A stretch of DNA of 62,363 nt from Hominimerdicola alba (lineage in GTDB: Bacteria; Bacillota; Clostridia; Oscillospirales; Ruminococcaceae): positions 60,853 to 123,215 of the forward strand of contig NZ_FOAT01000012.1 of the NCBI RefSeq assembly GCF_900109655.1, given 5' to 3'. Within the stretch, counting starts at the first letter, position 1. Every line of letters starts with the position of its first letter. Under the pieces are notes generated by a model. It searched no databases and was not told the origin of the DNA. It saw only the letters and a program-made list of their open reading frames with translations. Below are positions 39,008 to 47,406 of the stretch, piece after piece. A program made the translations under genes and the position numbers.

Positions 39008-39032
39008 GCTTTCACCTCCGAAGCACAAGTAT

Positions 39033-39061
39033 ATTATATCCGATATTTCGGTAATAATCAA
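39033..39061 (-). promoter_or_regulatory. Promoter P2 of the central small-gene operon
   Basis: On the minus strand: -35 TTGATT (39056-39061), 17-bp spacer, -10 TATAAT (39033-39038). Same length and operator placement as P1 at 2688-2716. It gives the small early genes from 39007 leftwards a start independent of the main early promoter. Confidence 0.8.
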
Positions 39062-39120
39062 TTGACATTATTACCGAAATATCGGTATTATTTTCGTTTA
39101 TTATTACCGTTTATTCGGTA
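39038..39120. promoter_or_regulatory. Three operators for the accessory HTH regulator (set 2)
   Basis: ATCCGATATTTCGGTA (39038-39053, in the P2 spacer), TACCGAAATATCGGTA (39072-39087) and TACCGTTTATTCGGTA (39105-39120) are spaced 34 and 33 bp. Set 1 at 2693-2777 has the same consensus and spacing. No HTH gene lies next to this set, so a factor made elsewhere, probably from 2814-3029, must bind it. The third site overlaps the 3' end of the gene at 39104-39604. Confidence 0.75.
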
Positions 39121-39604
39121 ACATATCAGACAACATATTTTCTCCGTATTCAAGGCACTCACGCAAAGTCGGGAAGTAGTCAGATATCGGTTTAGATTTG
39201 TGCCATATCATGCACACGGTCTTTTCCGGGTCGTACTCCCACGGCTTGGCACCTTCGCGCTCGATCTGATGCAGGCAGAACGTATACACCTTTGTGTCCT
39301 CTCCGCACTGAACCGAGTACTGATCGTCACCCTCGTTCTTGTACACTCCCGAGCCTGCTCTAAGCTCATCTATGATAGCTCTCCGCAGTCCGTGAGCGTG
39401 TGTGCCCTCGACTACCTCAGAGCCTTTCTTGTGTTTGGTGAGGTAGTACACATACGTGTTGCCGCCGTCCCGCTTCTCGATCTTGTACCCTTTGTTACGG
39501 TCAAAGTTCCTGACTTCCTGAATGCAGTATACATAGCCGTCAACCTCAGCTCTCCAACACATCCAGTTCTCTTCCCGGAAGAATATCCCCTTGCCTATCT
39601 TCAT
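39104..39604 (-). CDS. Phage protein of unknown function
   Basis: Encodes 166 aa, mixed alpha/beta with many aromatic and Cys residues (NWMCWRAEVDGYVYCIQEVRNFDRN, VYTFCLHQIEREG). No family recognised. Last gene before promoter P2; one P2 operator is built into its final codons. Confidence 0.65.
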   Translation of the reverse strand: MKIGKGIFFREENWMCWRAEVDGYVYCIQEVRNFDRNKGYKIEKRDGGNTYVYYLTKHKKGSEVVEGTHAHGLRRAIIDELRAGSGVYKNEGDDQYSVQCGEDTKVYTFCLHQIEREGAKPWEYDPEKTVCMIWHKSKPISDYFPTLRECLEYGENMLSDMLPNKR

Positions 39605-39605
39605 G

Positions 39606-39890
39606 TCAGCACTCCTTGTCTTTGAGCTTGCCCCAGTACGCGAGATAGATAGGATCCTTTATCTCTCCGTCTGCTTCAAGCAGCTCGGTCAGATATCCAA
39701 TAGCGCTTTCTGCGCGTTTCATGCGGTACAGCACTTCATCATGCCCGATGTTCTGCCGTACTGCATAGTCACTACTGAATGTAGCTGCTTTCCGCAGCTC
39801 TTCAAGTTCCTTCTTCTGGTATTCGAGTGCCTTAGTAGCTGTGTACTTCTGGTATTCCTCGAATGTACCGAATTTCTCTGCAAATGTCAT
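39606..39890 (-). CDS. Phage protein of unknown function
   Basis: Encodes 94 aa; the ATG at 39890 overlaps the previous stop as ATGA. Helical throughout (EEYQKYTATKALEYQKKELEELRKAA), with an HDEVLYRMKRAESAIGYLTELLEA segment. Translationally coupled to the ThyX-like gene. Confidence 0.65.
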   Translation of the reverse strand: MTFAEKFGTFEEYQKYTATKALEYQKKELEELRKAATFSSDYAVRQNIGHDEVLYRMKRAESAIGYLTELLEADGEIKDPIYLAYWGKLKDKEC

Positions 39891-40486
39891 GCTGTTATCA
39901 ACTCCGAGTAAGGTAAGCTCTCTATCCAGTGACAAAACTCGTGCCAACAGTCAAGCTTATGGTTCTTTCTGCTGTGGTAGATGTTTCTGAGTACAGCATA
40001 GTTCAGCTGTAGTGTAGCCCGCTGATTGTAACTGCTCGGCAGTATCTGTATGATCTGCCACCACCAAGCTTTATCCTGAGTTTCAAGATAGTTCTTGCGG
40101 TATATGTTCAGAACGCTTACGATGTAGCCAAGAACTGTGTTGTTCTCAGGCAGATGATCGTGCGAGAAGTCGTCAAGCTCAAATTCCTTAGCGTGTACCT
40201 TGTGCATGGTAGAGCAGGAATTACGGACCGTACCGACCTTGTATGTGTCCATTTCTTTCCACCAGTACATAGGAGCCGTGATATCAACAGTTACGTTTAT
40301 CATGCGCATGAACTTCGAGTGATCTGAGCCTGCTTTGACAAGATTCCTCGCAAGCCTTAGATCGTTCTCGCCCAGAGTGTCGGTCACAAAGTCGCTGTCC
40401 GACTTGTCCCATGAGTTCATAGCATTTCGGGCTGAATATATGGCTCTTGCGATACCATGAACCTCTGTATTTTCAAGTTTTATCAT
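39887..40486 (-). CDS. Conserved phage protein, possibly ThyX-like
   Basis: Encodes 199 aa. The segments FMRMINVTVDITAPMYWWKE, DTYKVGTVRNSCSTMHKVHA and LPSSYNQRATLQLNYAVLRNIY ... WHEFCHWIESLPYSELI resemble, in order and spacing, flavin-dependent thymidylate synthase ThyX. The middle one corresponds to the R-H-R-x7-S signature, though the arginines are not conserved. Either a diverged dUMP-methylating enzyme or a protein that kept the fold only. Homologues are common in gut phages, usually without annotation. Confidence 0.55.
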   Translation of the reverse strand: MIKLENTEVHGIARAIYSARNAMNSWDKSDSDFVTDTLGENDLRLARNLVKAGSDHSKFMRMINVTVDITAPMYWWKEMDTYKVGTVRNSCSTMHKVHAKEFELDDFSHDHLPENNTVLGYIVSVLNIYRKNYLETQDKAWWWQIIQILPSSYNQRATLQLNYAVLRNIYHSRKNHKLDCWHEFCHWIESLPYSELITA

Positions 40487-40490
40487 TGTT

Positions 40491-40988
40491 TTACCTCTTA
40501 TTGTTTAATGTTCTCGTTGTATTTTTGGCTTGTTCGGATTTCGGGATCCATGTGCAGTTTTCCGGGCAATAGTTGCCGTTTACATCAACTCGCTCAATAG
40601 TCAGTGTATCTGTGTAGCCATTAGCCAGAGCCCATTTTTCAAAGTCCTTAAACTTGTCCCACCTAGAAGTGATTGAAATTCCTCGACCTCCATAATGCGA
40701 ATAATCTTTGCAGTTAGGATTTGTACACCTCTGACGCATGGACAGCCATGTTTGGTATAGTCTGGTGTGTCTCTTACCGTGTATTGTTGCTTTTTCTTTG
40801 CTGTTTTCCTTTCTATAACAGCCACAACTAACGATTTTACCACCTCTCAGGTGCCCTCCCTGAACGTCTACCACATTACCGCATCGGCATCTACACCGCC
40901 AAACTGTCTGTTTTCCGTGATTTTCTGATCTGTTGATAACTTTCAGGTACCCGAATGTTTCACCTGTTAAGTCTATAAAAACACCCAA
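40491..40988 (-). CDS. AP2/HNH-associated Cys-module protein
   Basis: Encodes 165 aa with a TTG start after AGGAGTGACGTGTT. N-terminal Cys module (DLTGETFGYLKVINR ... WRCRCRCGNVVDV ... IVSCGCYRKEN), nearly the same plan as residues 5-60 of 34137-34850. Then LYQTWLSMRQRCTNPNCKDYSHYGGRGI and TLTIERVDVNGNYCPENCTWIP, a common phage-encoded DNA-binding family related to homing systems. It has no obvious complete HNH triad. Confidence 0.75.
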   Translation of the reverse strand: MGVFIDLTGETFGYLKVINRSENHGKQTVWRCRCRCGNVVDVQGGHLRGGKIVSCGCYRKENSKEKATIHGKRHTRLYQTWLSMRQRCTNPNCKDYSHYGGRGISITSRWDKFKDFEKWALANGYTDTLTIERVDVNGNYCPENCTWIPKSEQAKNTTRTLNNKR

Positions 40989-40994
40989 AACACG

Positions 40995-43025
40995 TCACTC
41001 CTTTTTGAAGAAAGTACCCACCCAACCATCGGCTGCAAGTGGCAGTCCTGGAGCCCACGGAATAGGTGAACTCATTATCCTGACAACATCTTCAAGCATA
41101 TCCTCAGCAAACGTATAGGGCTTGATATCAGCTATTATTTCATCATGTATATGGAACACAATCGGATATCCCGCAGCTTCAAGTCGGTCAATAGCTACTG
41201 CTAAGCAGTCCCTCGCTATGGCTTGTACACAGTTCTCAACGAGCTTACCTCCGTAGGTCTCAAGATCTGCGAACTGGTTCTTATCGTTGATGCCCTTGTA
41301 TATGATACTCTCGCCGCCGAAACGATTAGTACCTATTCTCGGGCTTACGTAGTACAGCTTACGTCCTGAGGGGAGCTGCACCGTCATGAAGTAGGTTCCT
41401 GCCCGGTTACGTTCAAGAGCAAATGTGCAGCACTGCACCTTTCTCATACCGCCGCCCTTGATTACCTCGATAGCTGCTGAGTTGAAGTCCCACCAGAGCT
41501 GCTGTATTCTGCTGTTACTGTCGCGCCACCTGCTGACGATATCGGGGAGCTCGTCCTCGTGCAGTCCCATGTCAAGAGCTCCCATAGCTATGAGTGCTCC
41601 CGCGCCGCCCTGGTATCCAAGAGCCAGTTCAGCGACTTTACCCTTTGCCCTGAGTGCGTACTCGGGATTGCCCTTTTTGATACGGTCAATCGGTACACCG
41701 AACATCTGCGCCGCAGATGCTTCGTAGATCTTGCCATGTGTGCGGAATACATTCAGTCTCCACTTCTCGTCTGCAAGCCATGATATAACACGTGCTTCAA
41801 TAGCAGAGAAGTCAGCATCTATCAGCACATTACCCTCTTTACTGTCACAATTTGACGACACAAACGCCGTTCGTATGAGCTGTGACAGTGTATCGTACAC
41901 CGAGCCATACACCGCCTGCAAGCCGTCAAGGCTCTTGTTCTTGATAAGTTCACGAGCCAGAGGGAGCGGGTCTGTGTACGTTCTCGGAAGGTTCTGCACC
42001 TGCACTAAACGTCCTGCCCAACGTCCGGTACGGTTCGCACCGTAGAACTGCAGCAGTCCTCGCACTCTGCCGTCAGGACACACACAGTTCCTGATTGCAT
42101 CGTACTTCTTGGTGGAAGTCTTTCCGAGCTCCTGCCTGATCTCTAGCATTCGGTGTACATCGGGTGAATAATCTGCTTTCAGCATCGAGCTCACTGTGTC
42201 CTTACGAATGTTGTCTACATCTGTCCCTGTGTGTTCAGAGAGCCATGCTGTGAGCTGTTTACCACTATTCGGGTTATCTAATCCGGTAAGCTTTACCGCT
42301 TCATCTGTGAGCCGCTCCGTAGTTCTGGCGGCTATGTCGAGTGCTCCGTCAACTAATGGCATATCTACCGCCACACCGCGACAGTTGATAGTCAGATCAG
42401 TTACCCACTGTCGCTGCACTTCATCGGGAACAGGTATGTCGGATAATCTCCGCTCTATCTCCATTTCAGTGACAACGTCCTGCCTGTTGTACTCTTTGAA
42501 CATAGCCCATTTCTCGGGGTCATGCTGCGGAAGGTTCCTTGTTCTGCCGCCGTTGGTTCTCGTTGGCTTGCATGGATTGCAGAAGTAGCGTATAAGTGCT
42601 TTACCTGTTGCCAGTTTCTGCTTATCCTCTGACAGTCCTATTGCCTTACCTGCTGCATCGAGTGATGCAGGATAACCGCAGTAAAGGGAGTGCAGCATTG
42701 TATCTCTCCATTGATCTCTCGGCAGTTCTACCCCGAGAGCCCTGCAGAAGCAGAGATACTCAAACGTAGCGTTATAAGCGTGCTTGATGATATTCGGGTC
42801 GAATAGTGCATCAATGAAGCCCTGCGGGAGCACGCTTCCGTGTGAGAAGTCCAGCACTTCCGGTTCGTTCATTTCACCCCAGAAGCAATAGGAGTTAAGC
42901 AGTATCTGGAAGTCTGGGCGCTGCACATAGGCGTGTGCGCCTGACTTCTTGATATCCACGTCCGAGTAGGTTTCAAGGTCGATCGATAAGTGTCTTATGT
43001 TTCCCATGTTACAGCTCCTTACCAC
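40995..43025 (-). CDS. Family A DNA polymerase with 3'-5' exonuclease domain
   Basis: Encodes 676 aa. N-terminal DnaQ-like exonuclease: LSIDLETYSDVDI (D-x-E), HAYNATFEYLCF, EYNRQDVVTEMEIERRL. Polymerase: motif A LIDADFSAIEARVISWLA, motif B KVAELALGYQGGAGALI, motif C FHIHDEIIADI. No 5' nuclease domain. Likely the phage replicase working with the VapE primase-helicase. Start uncertain: MVRSCNMGNIRHLS or the inner ATG. Confidence 0.94.
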   Translation of the reverse strand: MVRSCNMGNIRHLSIDLETYSDVDIKKSGAHAYVQRPDFQILLNSYCFWGEMNEPEVLDFSHGSVLPQGFIDALFDPNIIKHAYNATFEYLCFCRALGVELPRDQWRDTMLHSLYCGYPASLDAAGKAIGLSEDKQKLATGKALIRYFCNPCKPTRTNGGRTRNLPQHDPEKWAMFKEYNRQDVVTEMEIERRLSDIPVPDEVQRQWVTDLTINCRGVAVDMPLVDGALDIAARTTERLTDEAVKLTGLDNPNSGKQLTAWLSEHTGTDVDNIRKDTVSSMLKADYSPDVHRMLEIRQELGKTSTKKYDAIRNCVCPDGRVRGLLQFYGANRTGRWAGRLVQVQNLPRTYTDPLPLARELIKNKSLDGLQAVYGSVYDTLSQLIRTAFVSSNCDSKEGNVLIDADFSAIEARVISWLADEKWRLNVFRTHGKIYEASAAQMFGVPIDRIKKGNPEYALRAKGKVAELALGYQGGAGALIAMGALDMGLHEDELPDIVSRWRDSNSRIQQLWWDFNSAAIEVIKGGGMRKVQCCTFALERNRAGTYFMTVQLPSGRKLYYVSPRIGTNRFGGESIIYKGINDKNQFADLETYGGKLVENCVQAIARDCLAVAIDRLEAAGYPIVFHIHDEIIADIKPYTFAEDMLEDVVRIMSSPIPWAPGLPLAADGWVGTFFKKE

Positions 43026-43296
43026 AGAACGGACAATACTTTATCGGTCTTCTATCGTGTACGCTTACACTGCCATGATAGTTATATATGAGCTGAATTT
43101 CTTTCTCTTCCCAGTTGATACTGGAAGATACGTAGCTGTCATACCCCGGTTCGAGATACCCAAGTCTATAGTACTTGAAACCTTTCTCGCAGTCACAAGT
43201 CGTATGCGATTTCTCGCAGTTCTCAGCCTCTTCCGCTGTTGCATACATGGTCTTGCATACCTCGCACTCGTATCTTTGTATGTTTAATGTTCTCAT
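43009..43296 (-). CDS. Zinc-ribbon protein
   Basis: Encodes 95 aa with CEVCKTMYATAEEAENCEKSH at the start, CDCEKGF, and YCPFCGKEL at the end, so two treble-clef or ribbon sites. Likely nucleic-acid-binding accessory factor. It overlaps the polymerase start by 17 bases. Confidence 0.7.
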   Translation of the reverse strand: MRTLNIQRYECEVCKTMYATAEEAENCEKSHTTCDCEKGFKYYRLGYLEPGYDSYVSSSINWEEKEIQLIYNYHGSVSVHDRRPIKYCPFCGKEL

Positions 43297-43309
43297 GTTC
43301 TCCTCCGTG

Positions 43310-43345
43310 TGTATGAAAATGTGTGAGAGATAGTTCCCTCACACA
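43310..43345 (-). terminator. Weak terminator or attenuator inside the early operon
   Basis: On the minus strand, TGTGTGAG and CTCACACA pair (43320-43345) and are followed by ATTTTCATAC. It lies between the DUF2815 gene and the zinc-ribbon/polymerase genes and would lower expression of the polymerase relative to the ssDNA-binding protein. Confidence 0.55.
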
Positions 43346-43374
43346 TATCATCACTATATCGTTGTTGCAGTGTA

Positions 43375-44178
43375 TCAGAAAGGTGTTGCCACAGGCTGAC
43401 CGGTGATAGGGTCAACATAGCCGGCAGTACTGTCAACATAACCGCCGTTAGCCATAGCCTGAGCGAAGCCACCCATAGCCATAGCCTGACCTGCGATAGG
43501 AGCCTGCTGTGCGGGCTGTGCGTAGGTCTGAGCGGGAGCAGCCTGAGCGGGAGCAGCGAAGCCGTTCATAGGCTGTGTGAAGCCCTGCTGCTGTGCCGGA
43601 GCTGCCTGAGGGATAACACTCTGACCAATTCCTGCGAAGTCAGATGCAGCAGATGCACCGCCGCTGAGTGTCTCACCGTCTCTGATTTTCAGAACGTTAC
43701 CCAGTCCGCAGCCTACACCCTTAGAGCCGTGTGAATCGTAAGAGAAGAAGTTAATGGTAACTCTTGCATACATACCGCTGTAAATGTCTGTCGGAGCAAG
43801 CTCAACATTGACGTTGTCGATACCTACGACCTGAGGTTTCCTTGTAGAGGGGCTTGATGCTGTGATTACCCAGTGACCCTTGCACTCTGCACCGAAAGGT
43901 GTACCGTCTGTCTTGCAGCCGTCACCGTCATAGATCAGAGCGTTTTTCAGCTGAGGTCTTGCACCCTTCCACTTGTTCTGAACGCCGTCCTCATATGCTG
44001 CCTGAATAGAAGCATCGATATCAGCCTTTGTGGCTACGTCAGTCTTAGGTATCAGGAGAGTTACCTGGTATCTGGGGTCTCCGCCCTGCTTGTTCTGGTA
44101 GGGCTGTGCCAGATGAACATATGAAAGTCTTACCTCGCCTGTCAGTACCTTTGTTGCAATTCCGTTGTACATAGTCAA
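43375..44178 (-). CDS. DUF2815 protein, probable single-stranded DNA-binding protein
   Basis: Encodes 267 aa. Residues 5-180 are DUF2815: TGEVRLSYVHLAQPYQNKQGGDPRYQVTLLIPK, GHWVITASS, YSGMYARVTINFFSYD. DUF2815 proteins are OB-fold ssDNA binders of Firmicute phages, usually next to DUF2800. Residues 190-267 are a Gln/Ala/Pro/Gly-rich tail, as in other SSB-like proteins. Confidence 0.88.
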   Translation of the reverse strand: MTMYNGIATKVLTGEVRLSYVHLAQPYQNKQGGDPRYQVTLLIPKTDVATKADIDASIQAAYEDGVQNKWKGARPQLKNALIYDGDGCKTDGTPFGAECKGHWVITASSPSTRKPQVVGIDNVNVELAPTDIYSGMYARVTINFFSYDSHGSKGVGCGLGNVLKIRDGETLSGGASAASDFAGIGQSVIPQAAPAQQQGFTQPMNGFAAPAQAAPAQTYAQPAQQAPIAGQAMAMGGFAQAMANGGYVDSTAGYVDPITGQPVATPF

Positions 44179-44211
44179 TTTCCTCCTAGTTTACTTTTGA
44201 TTTCCTTTGGT

Positions 44212-44688
44212 TTACATATATTTGTTCACATACTCTTCGAGTATCTGAGAACACTTGATTACTCTCTTGCGCCGCGCATCGAGCCTTTTCAGCTCTATGG
44301 TGTTACGCTTCTGCAAGTTCCTGAGCTTGCTTGCTCGGTTTTTGTCTGCCTGCTCAGAGCTGTCAACGATATCCTCATACAGCTCTTGGTATCTGTCGGC
44401 TATCTTGTCGCTGACCATGAGCAGGAAGTCAAGGTCAGCTTTGATAGCTTTACGCCATGCACTTATGGTGTTCGTTCCGTAGACTATATCGCTCTTAACG
44501 CAGAGCTTCAAGAGATTACGGAACTTAGATGTGCAGGAGCTCGCGGATTCTATCTCGAACACTCCCGGTGGAACTACGTCCATAAAGCCTGTGTCCCACT
44601 TTATCCGAATGGGTTCATAGGGCTGTGTAACAGGTATGTGTCCGTCACCGAGCTTTATAGTCCAGTGTGGATAGTAGTTATATCCCAT
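44212..44688 (-). CDS. Phage protein of unknown function
   Basis: Encodes 158 aa. N half beta-like with aromatic residues (YNYYPHWTIKLGDGHIPVTQPY); C half is a long basic coiled coil (ASKLRNLQKRNTIELKRLDARRKRV). It sits between the DUF2800 nuclease and DUF2815 genes and overlaps the DUF2800 stop by one base, so it probably joins the same recombination or repair set. No family recognised. Confidence 0.6.
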   Translation of the reverse strand: MGYNYYPHWTIKLGDGHIPVTQPYEPIRIKWDTGFMDVVPPGVFEIESASSCTSKFRNLLKLCVKSDIVYGTNTISAWRKAIKADLDFLLMVSDKIADRYQELYEDIVDSSEQADKNRASKLRNLQKRNTIELKRLDARRKRVIKCSQILEEYVNKYM

Positions 44689-45911
44689 TATGTCACCCCT
44701 GCAAAGTCAGCCGCTGCCGCGTTGTACGGTTCGCGCTTGTCGCTTTCATCAACGAGTGTGGGCTTACCCATAGGTTTGATGATGTAGTCAGACAACAGTG
44801 CACCGAACTGCTTCTTACCGATTACCTTTTCCAGTCCTGCAAGGGTCTTGGGCTTGTGCTCCATGAGCTGTTCATCGGTATAGCCCACATTCCGCAGAAG
44901 TTCAAAGACCTTAGCTTCATCGGAGAATGCTCTTGCGCTCTTGCCTGCCACTACCTTGAAGCCCGGCACTGTCTTACCCTCGAGTATTGCACCGAGTGCG
45001 TATTCCTGCAAATCGCTGTACCACTTCACGAGCTCTGCACCCTGTTTCAGCAGACTGCCGATCTCTTCATCGGTGAGCATATTAGGCACACCCAGAGCCG
45101 CACGAGCTTCCTGAGGGAGCTTAGCTATCTCGGGAGCTACCTTATCAGGTGTGATAAAGTCCTTGAAGTCAGCAAGAGCGGAGTTAGCATCTGCTCTAGC
45201 CTTACACTGGGCTTTACCACGACAGAACTTACACCATGCGCCGCTGTGATACTCACCCCTGCCGTTGTACGCTGCATCTGCAAGAGGTTTGATGCTTTCG
45301 CCCCATGCTCTGAGCTCGTCAACGGTCATTTCTTCCTCTGAGGGGTACTCGGAGATACGCGGCTGACAGATACCCATTGATACGGTCTTGATAGTATCAC
45401 CGAAGATCGCGCCGAAGTGTTTCAGAGCACCGAGAGCGTATAACCGCATCTGAGGATTGCCCACCGCTTCAACTTTAACGCCCTTGCCGTGCTTGTAGTC
45501 GGTGATATGCAGTTTGCCGTCACCGATCATCACACAGTCACACGTACCGAAGCCCTGCGGTACATAGTCCGAGAAGTCAACTTTGATTTCCTGCACTACG
45601 TAAGGACTGTTGGGGAATGACATAGCCTTTTCCACGAGATACTCTACATAGGTCGTAGCCGTTTCAAGCATTTCGGGGTCGTAGTATTCAGCCCTTTTCA
45701 GCTTGGCAAGTTCAGCGTTTATCTTCTTCCTGTCGAGGTTTACACCGAACTTGCGCTTAGCGTATATCTCGCATATCGAGTGTGCCAGTGTGCCTTCATC
45801 TGCATATGCACTCGTTGTCTTGGGGAACTGCGCTTCAAACGAAGGAGCCGCCGTGCAGTTCAGCCACCGGTGAGCACTTGATGCAGACAGAAAAGCGTGT
45901 GTGCCTGCCAT
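44688..45911 (-). CDS. DUF2800 Cas4/RecB-like nuclease
   Basis: Encodes 407 aa. HAFLSASSAHRWLNCTAAPSFE at the start, a PD-(D/E)XK core (GTCDCVMIGDGKLHITDYKHGKGVKV: D, D-x-K) at about 150-175, and CKFCRGKAQCKARAD Cys cluster at about 230-245, as in Cas4-type exonucleases. DUF2800 proteins pair with DUF2815 in phage replication or recombination. Confidence 0.9.
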   Translation of the reverse strand: MAGTHAFLSASSAHRWLNCTAAPSFEAQFPKTTSAYADEGTLAHSICEIYAKRKFGVNLDRKKINAELAKLKRAEYYDPEMLETATTYVEYLVEKAMSFPNSPYVVQEIKVDFSDYVPQGFGTCDCVMIGDGKLHITDYKHGKGVKVEAVGNPQMRLYALGALKHFGAIFGDTIKTVSMGICQPRISEYPSEEEMTVDELRAWGESIKPLADAAYNGRGEYHSGAWCKFCRGKAQCKARADANSALADFKDFITPDKVAPEIAKLPQEARAALGVPNMLTDEEIGSLLKQGAELVKWYSDLQEYALGAILEGKTVPGFKVVAGKSARAFSDEAKVFELLRNVGYTDEQLMEHKPKTLAGLEKVIGKKQFGALLSDYIIKPMGKPTLVDESDKREPYNAAAADFAGVT

Positions 45912-45912
45912 A

Positions 45913-46476
45913 TCAGATCACCGCCCCGAGTGCTGTTATCTTAGCTGCGAACTCGGGCAGCTGTTCAGCGGTAAGGTGTACCACCGAGGGGGCACCGAAG
46001 TTCTGCAGGAGTGCGAGCATTTCTGCCATTTTACCCTGCTCTACAAGTCTCGCTGCTGCGGTGCACACTCTGCTGCGGTATGCTTCATCGATTGCAGGAG
46101 CAGGGGCGGGAGCAGGTGTTGTGGGTGCTGTCTGCTGTGCTACTGCAGCGGGTGTGGGTGCTGCCTGCTGTATCTGGGGCTGTGCCTGAGCAGTTGCAGC
46201 AGGTGCAGGTGCTGTCTGCTGTATAGGTGCTGTCTGCGCGGGCTGTGGTGCGCTCTGCGCTACGTTAGCCGCGGGAGTAGTAACATTACTCGGTGCGGTC
46301 TGCTGTGCCTGTATGGGGGCTGTGCTTTCGTTCTGCGCTATCTGTGCAGGCTGTGCATTAACTACCTCGATTGTCTGAGGTGCCTGCACTCTGGTGAGCA
46401 CCGCACTGAATGTCTCGGTGAGCTTGTTGATTGCTTCCACGATCGCGGGAGCGTTGATGTTAACTGTTACGTCCAT
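45913..46476 (-). CDS. Phage protein with long disordered Gln/Pro/Ala linker
   Basis: Encodes 187 aa. Residues 1-35 form a small folded start (VNINAPAIVEAINKLTETFSAVL). Residues 45-130 are disordered, built of TAPIQ/QTAP/APAP words. Residues 130-187 form a helical domain (YRSRVCTAAARLVEQGKMAEMLALLQNFGAPSVVHLTAEQLPEFA). Homologues in gut phages are of unknown function. Immediately before the DUF2800 gene. Confidence 0.7.
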   Translation of the reverse strand: MDVTVNINAPAIVEAINKLTETFSAVLTRVQAPQTIEVVNAQPAQIAQNESTAPIQAQQTAPSNVTTPAANVAQSAPQPAQTAPIQQTAPAPAATAQAQPQIQQAAPTPAAVAQQTAPTTPAPAPAPAIDEAYRSRVCTAAARLVEQGKMAEMLALLQNFGAPSVVHLTAEQLPEFAAKITALGAVI

Positions 46477-46504
46477 TTCTGATTTCCTCCTGTTTTTGGT
46501 TTGT

Positions 46505-46729
46505 TTAATCTATCGCAAGGATATCTGCAGGCTCTATCGCTAGTACCGTGCATAGTAAGCGGAAGCTGCCGACTGACATCTCATCGGGACTGTGATACCA
46601 TCGTGATACGGTCGATCTGTTCACTCCTAGCCGTTTAGCGATATCCGCCTGAGTATATCCTTTGCTTATCTGTGCAGCCTTGAATGCTCTGCATATCTTC
46701 ACTGCACGTGTGATCTTCTTAGCAGGCAT
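46505..46729 (-). CDS. Small XRE-family HTH regulator
   Basis: Encodes 74 aa: an N-terminal basic helix, HTH at about 22-50 (GYTQADIAKRLGVNRSTVSRWYHSPDEM), then GSFRLLCTVLAIEPADIL. No effector domain. One of four small HTH proteins in this phage; a candidate for the CACAA-N4-TTGTG sites at the late promoter, but this is only by elimination. Confidence 0.85.
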   Translation of the reverse strand: MPAKKITRAVKICRAFKAAQISKGYTQADIAKRLGVNRSTVSRWYHSPDEMSVGSFRLLCTVLAIEPADILAID

Positions 46730-46743
46730 TCATCACACCTGCC

Positions 46744-47400
46744 TTAGAACATAGCTCCGAATGATACGGAGTAGTCTGCGCCGCCGTACTCGAATGTTAT
46801 AGCGGCATCGTTACTGTCAGCCCTGAGGGACTTGATCTCGGCACAGCTGCCGAAGTTCTCTTCTATCGCAAGTATCATGCTCTGCAGAAGTCCTATCACT
46901 TCTACGCCTTTAAGGGCTTGACATTTCTCTGAAAATGTGTTATTCTTTATAGGTGCAGAGTTGTTCTGCACAGTGTTATTCTTGTTCTCGGGCTCTGTCG
47001 CAGTTGCAGCTGTGGCGGGCTCTTTTTCTTTAGTAGGCTTCTTAGCGGGCTTTACGGTTTCCTTAGTGGTTTCCTTTGTGGTTTCCTTAGCAGTTCTCTT
47101 GGTGGTAACATCAACACCTGTTATCGCGCTTATCGCACCCTTAACTGTCTTAGGGTCAACGCCGAACTTCTTAGCAGTAGCACATATGCTGTGTCCGCTC
47201 TGGTACCATTCAACCATAGCCTGCTTGGTCTGTGCGGAAGGTGCGTAACCTCTGCCCCGCTTCTTGGCTTTCAAGGCATTTCTCTCAGCTACGAAGTCTG
47301 TGACTGTCTGCCTGTCAAGTCCTGTGTCGATGAGTATTTCATCTATACTCATGCCTGCTGCATTCATAGCAGCGACTTGGTTTTTCTGTTCGTTGGTCAT
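46744..47400 (-). CDS. Phage protein with two HTH-like segments
   Basis: Encodes 218 aa. Residues 5-40 (VAAMNAAGMSIDEILIDTGLDRQTVTDFVAERN) and 55-95 (KQAMVEWYQSGHSICATAKKFGVDPKTVKGAIS) read as two resolvase/homeodomain-like HTH units. A repetitive KETTKETTKETVKPAKKP linker follows, then a compact C-terminal domain. Could be an early transcription or replication regulator. Confidence 0.7.
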   Translation of the reverse strand: MTNEQKNQVAAMNAAGMSIDEILIDTGLDRQTVTDFVAERNALKAKKRGRGYAPSAQTKQAMVEWYQSGHSICATAKKFGVDPKTVKGAISAITGVDVTTKRTAKETTKETTKETVKPAKKPTKEKEPATAATATEPENKNNTVQNNSAPIKNNTFSEKCQALKGVEVIGLLQSMILAIEENFGSCAEIKSLRADSNDAAITFEYGGADYSVSFGAMF

Positions 47401-47406
47401 TTCTCA

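Noticed and set aside
45913-46476. Plus-strand Cys/Gly-rich frames opposite the Gln/Pro/Ala linker
   Set aside because: They are mirror images of the repetitive linker codons and lack start signals; the minus-strand frame fits the operon.
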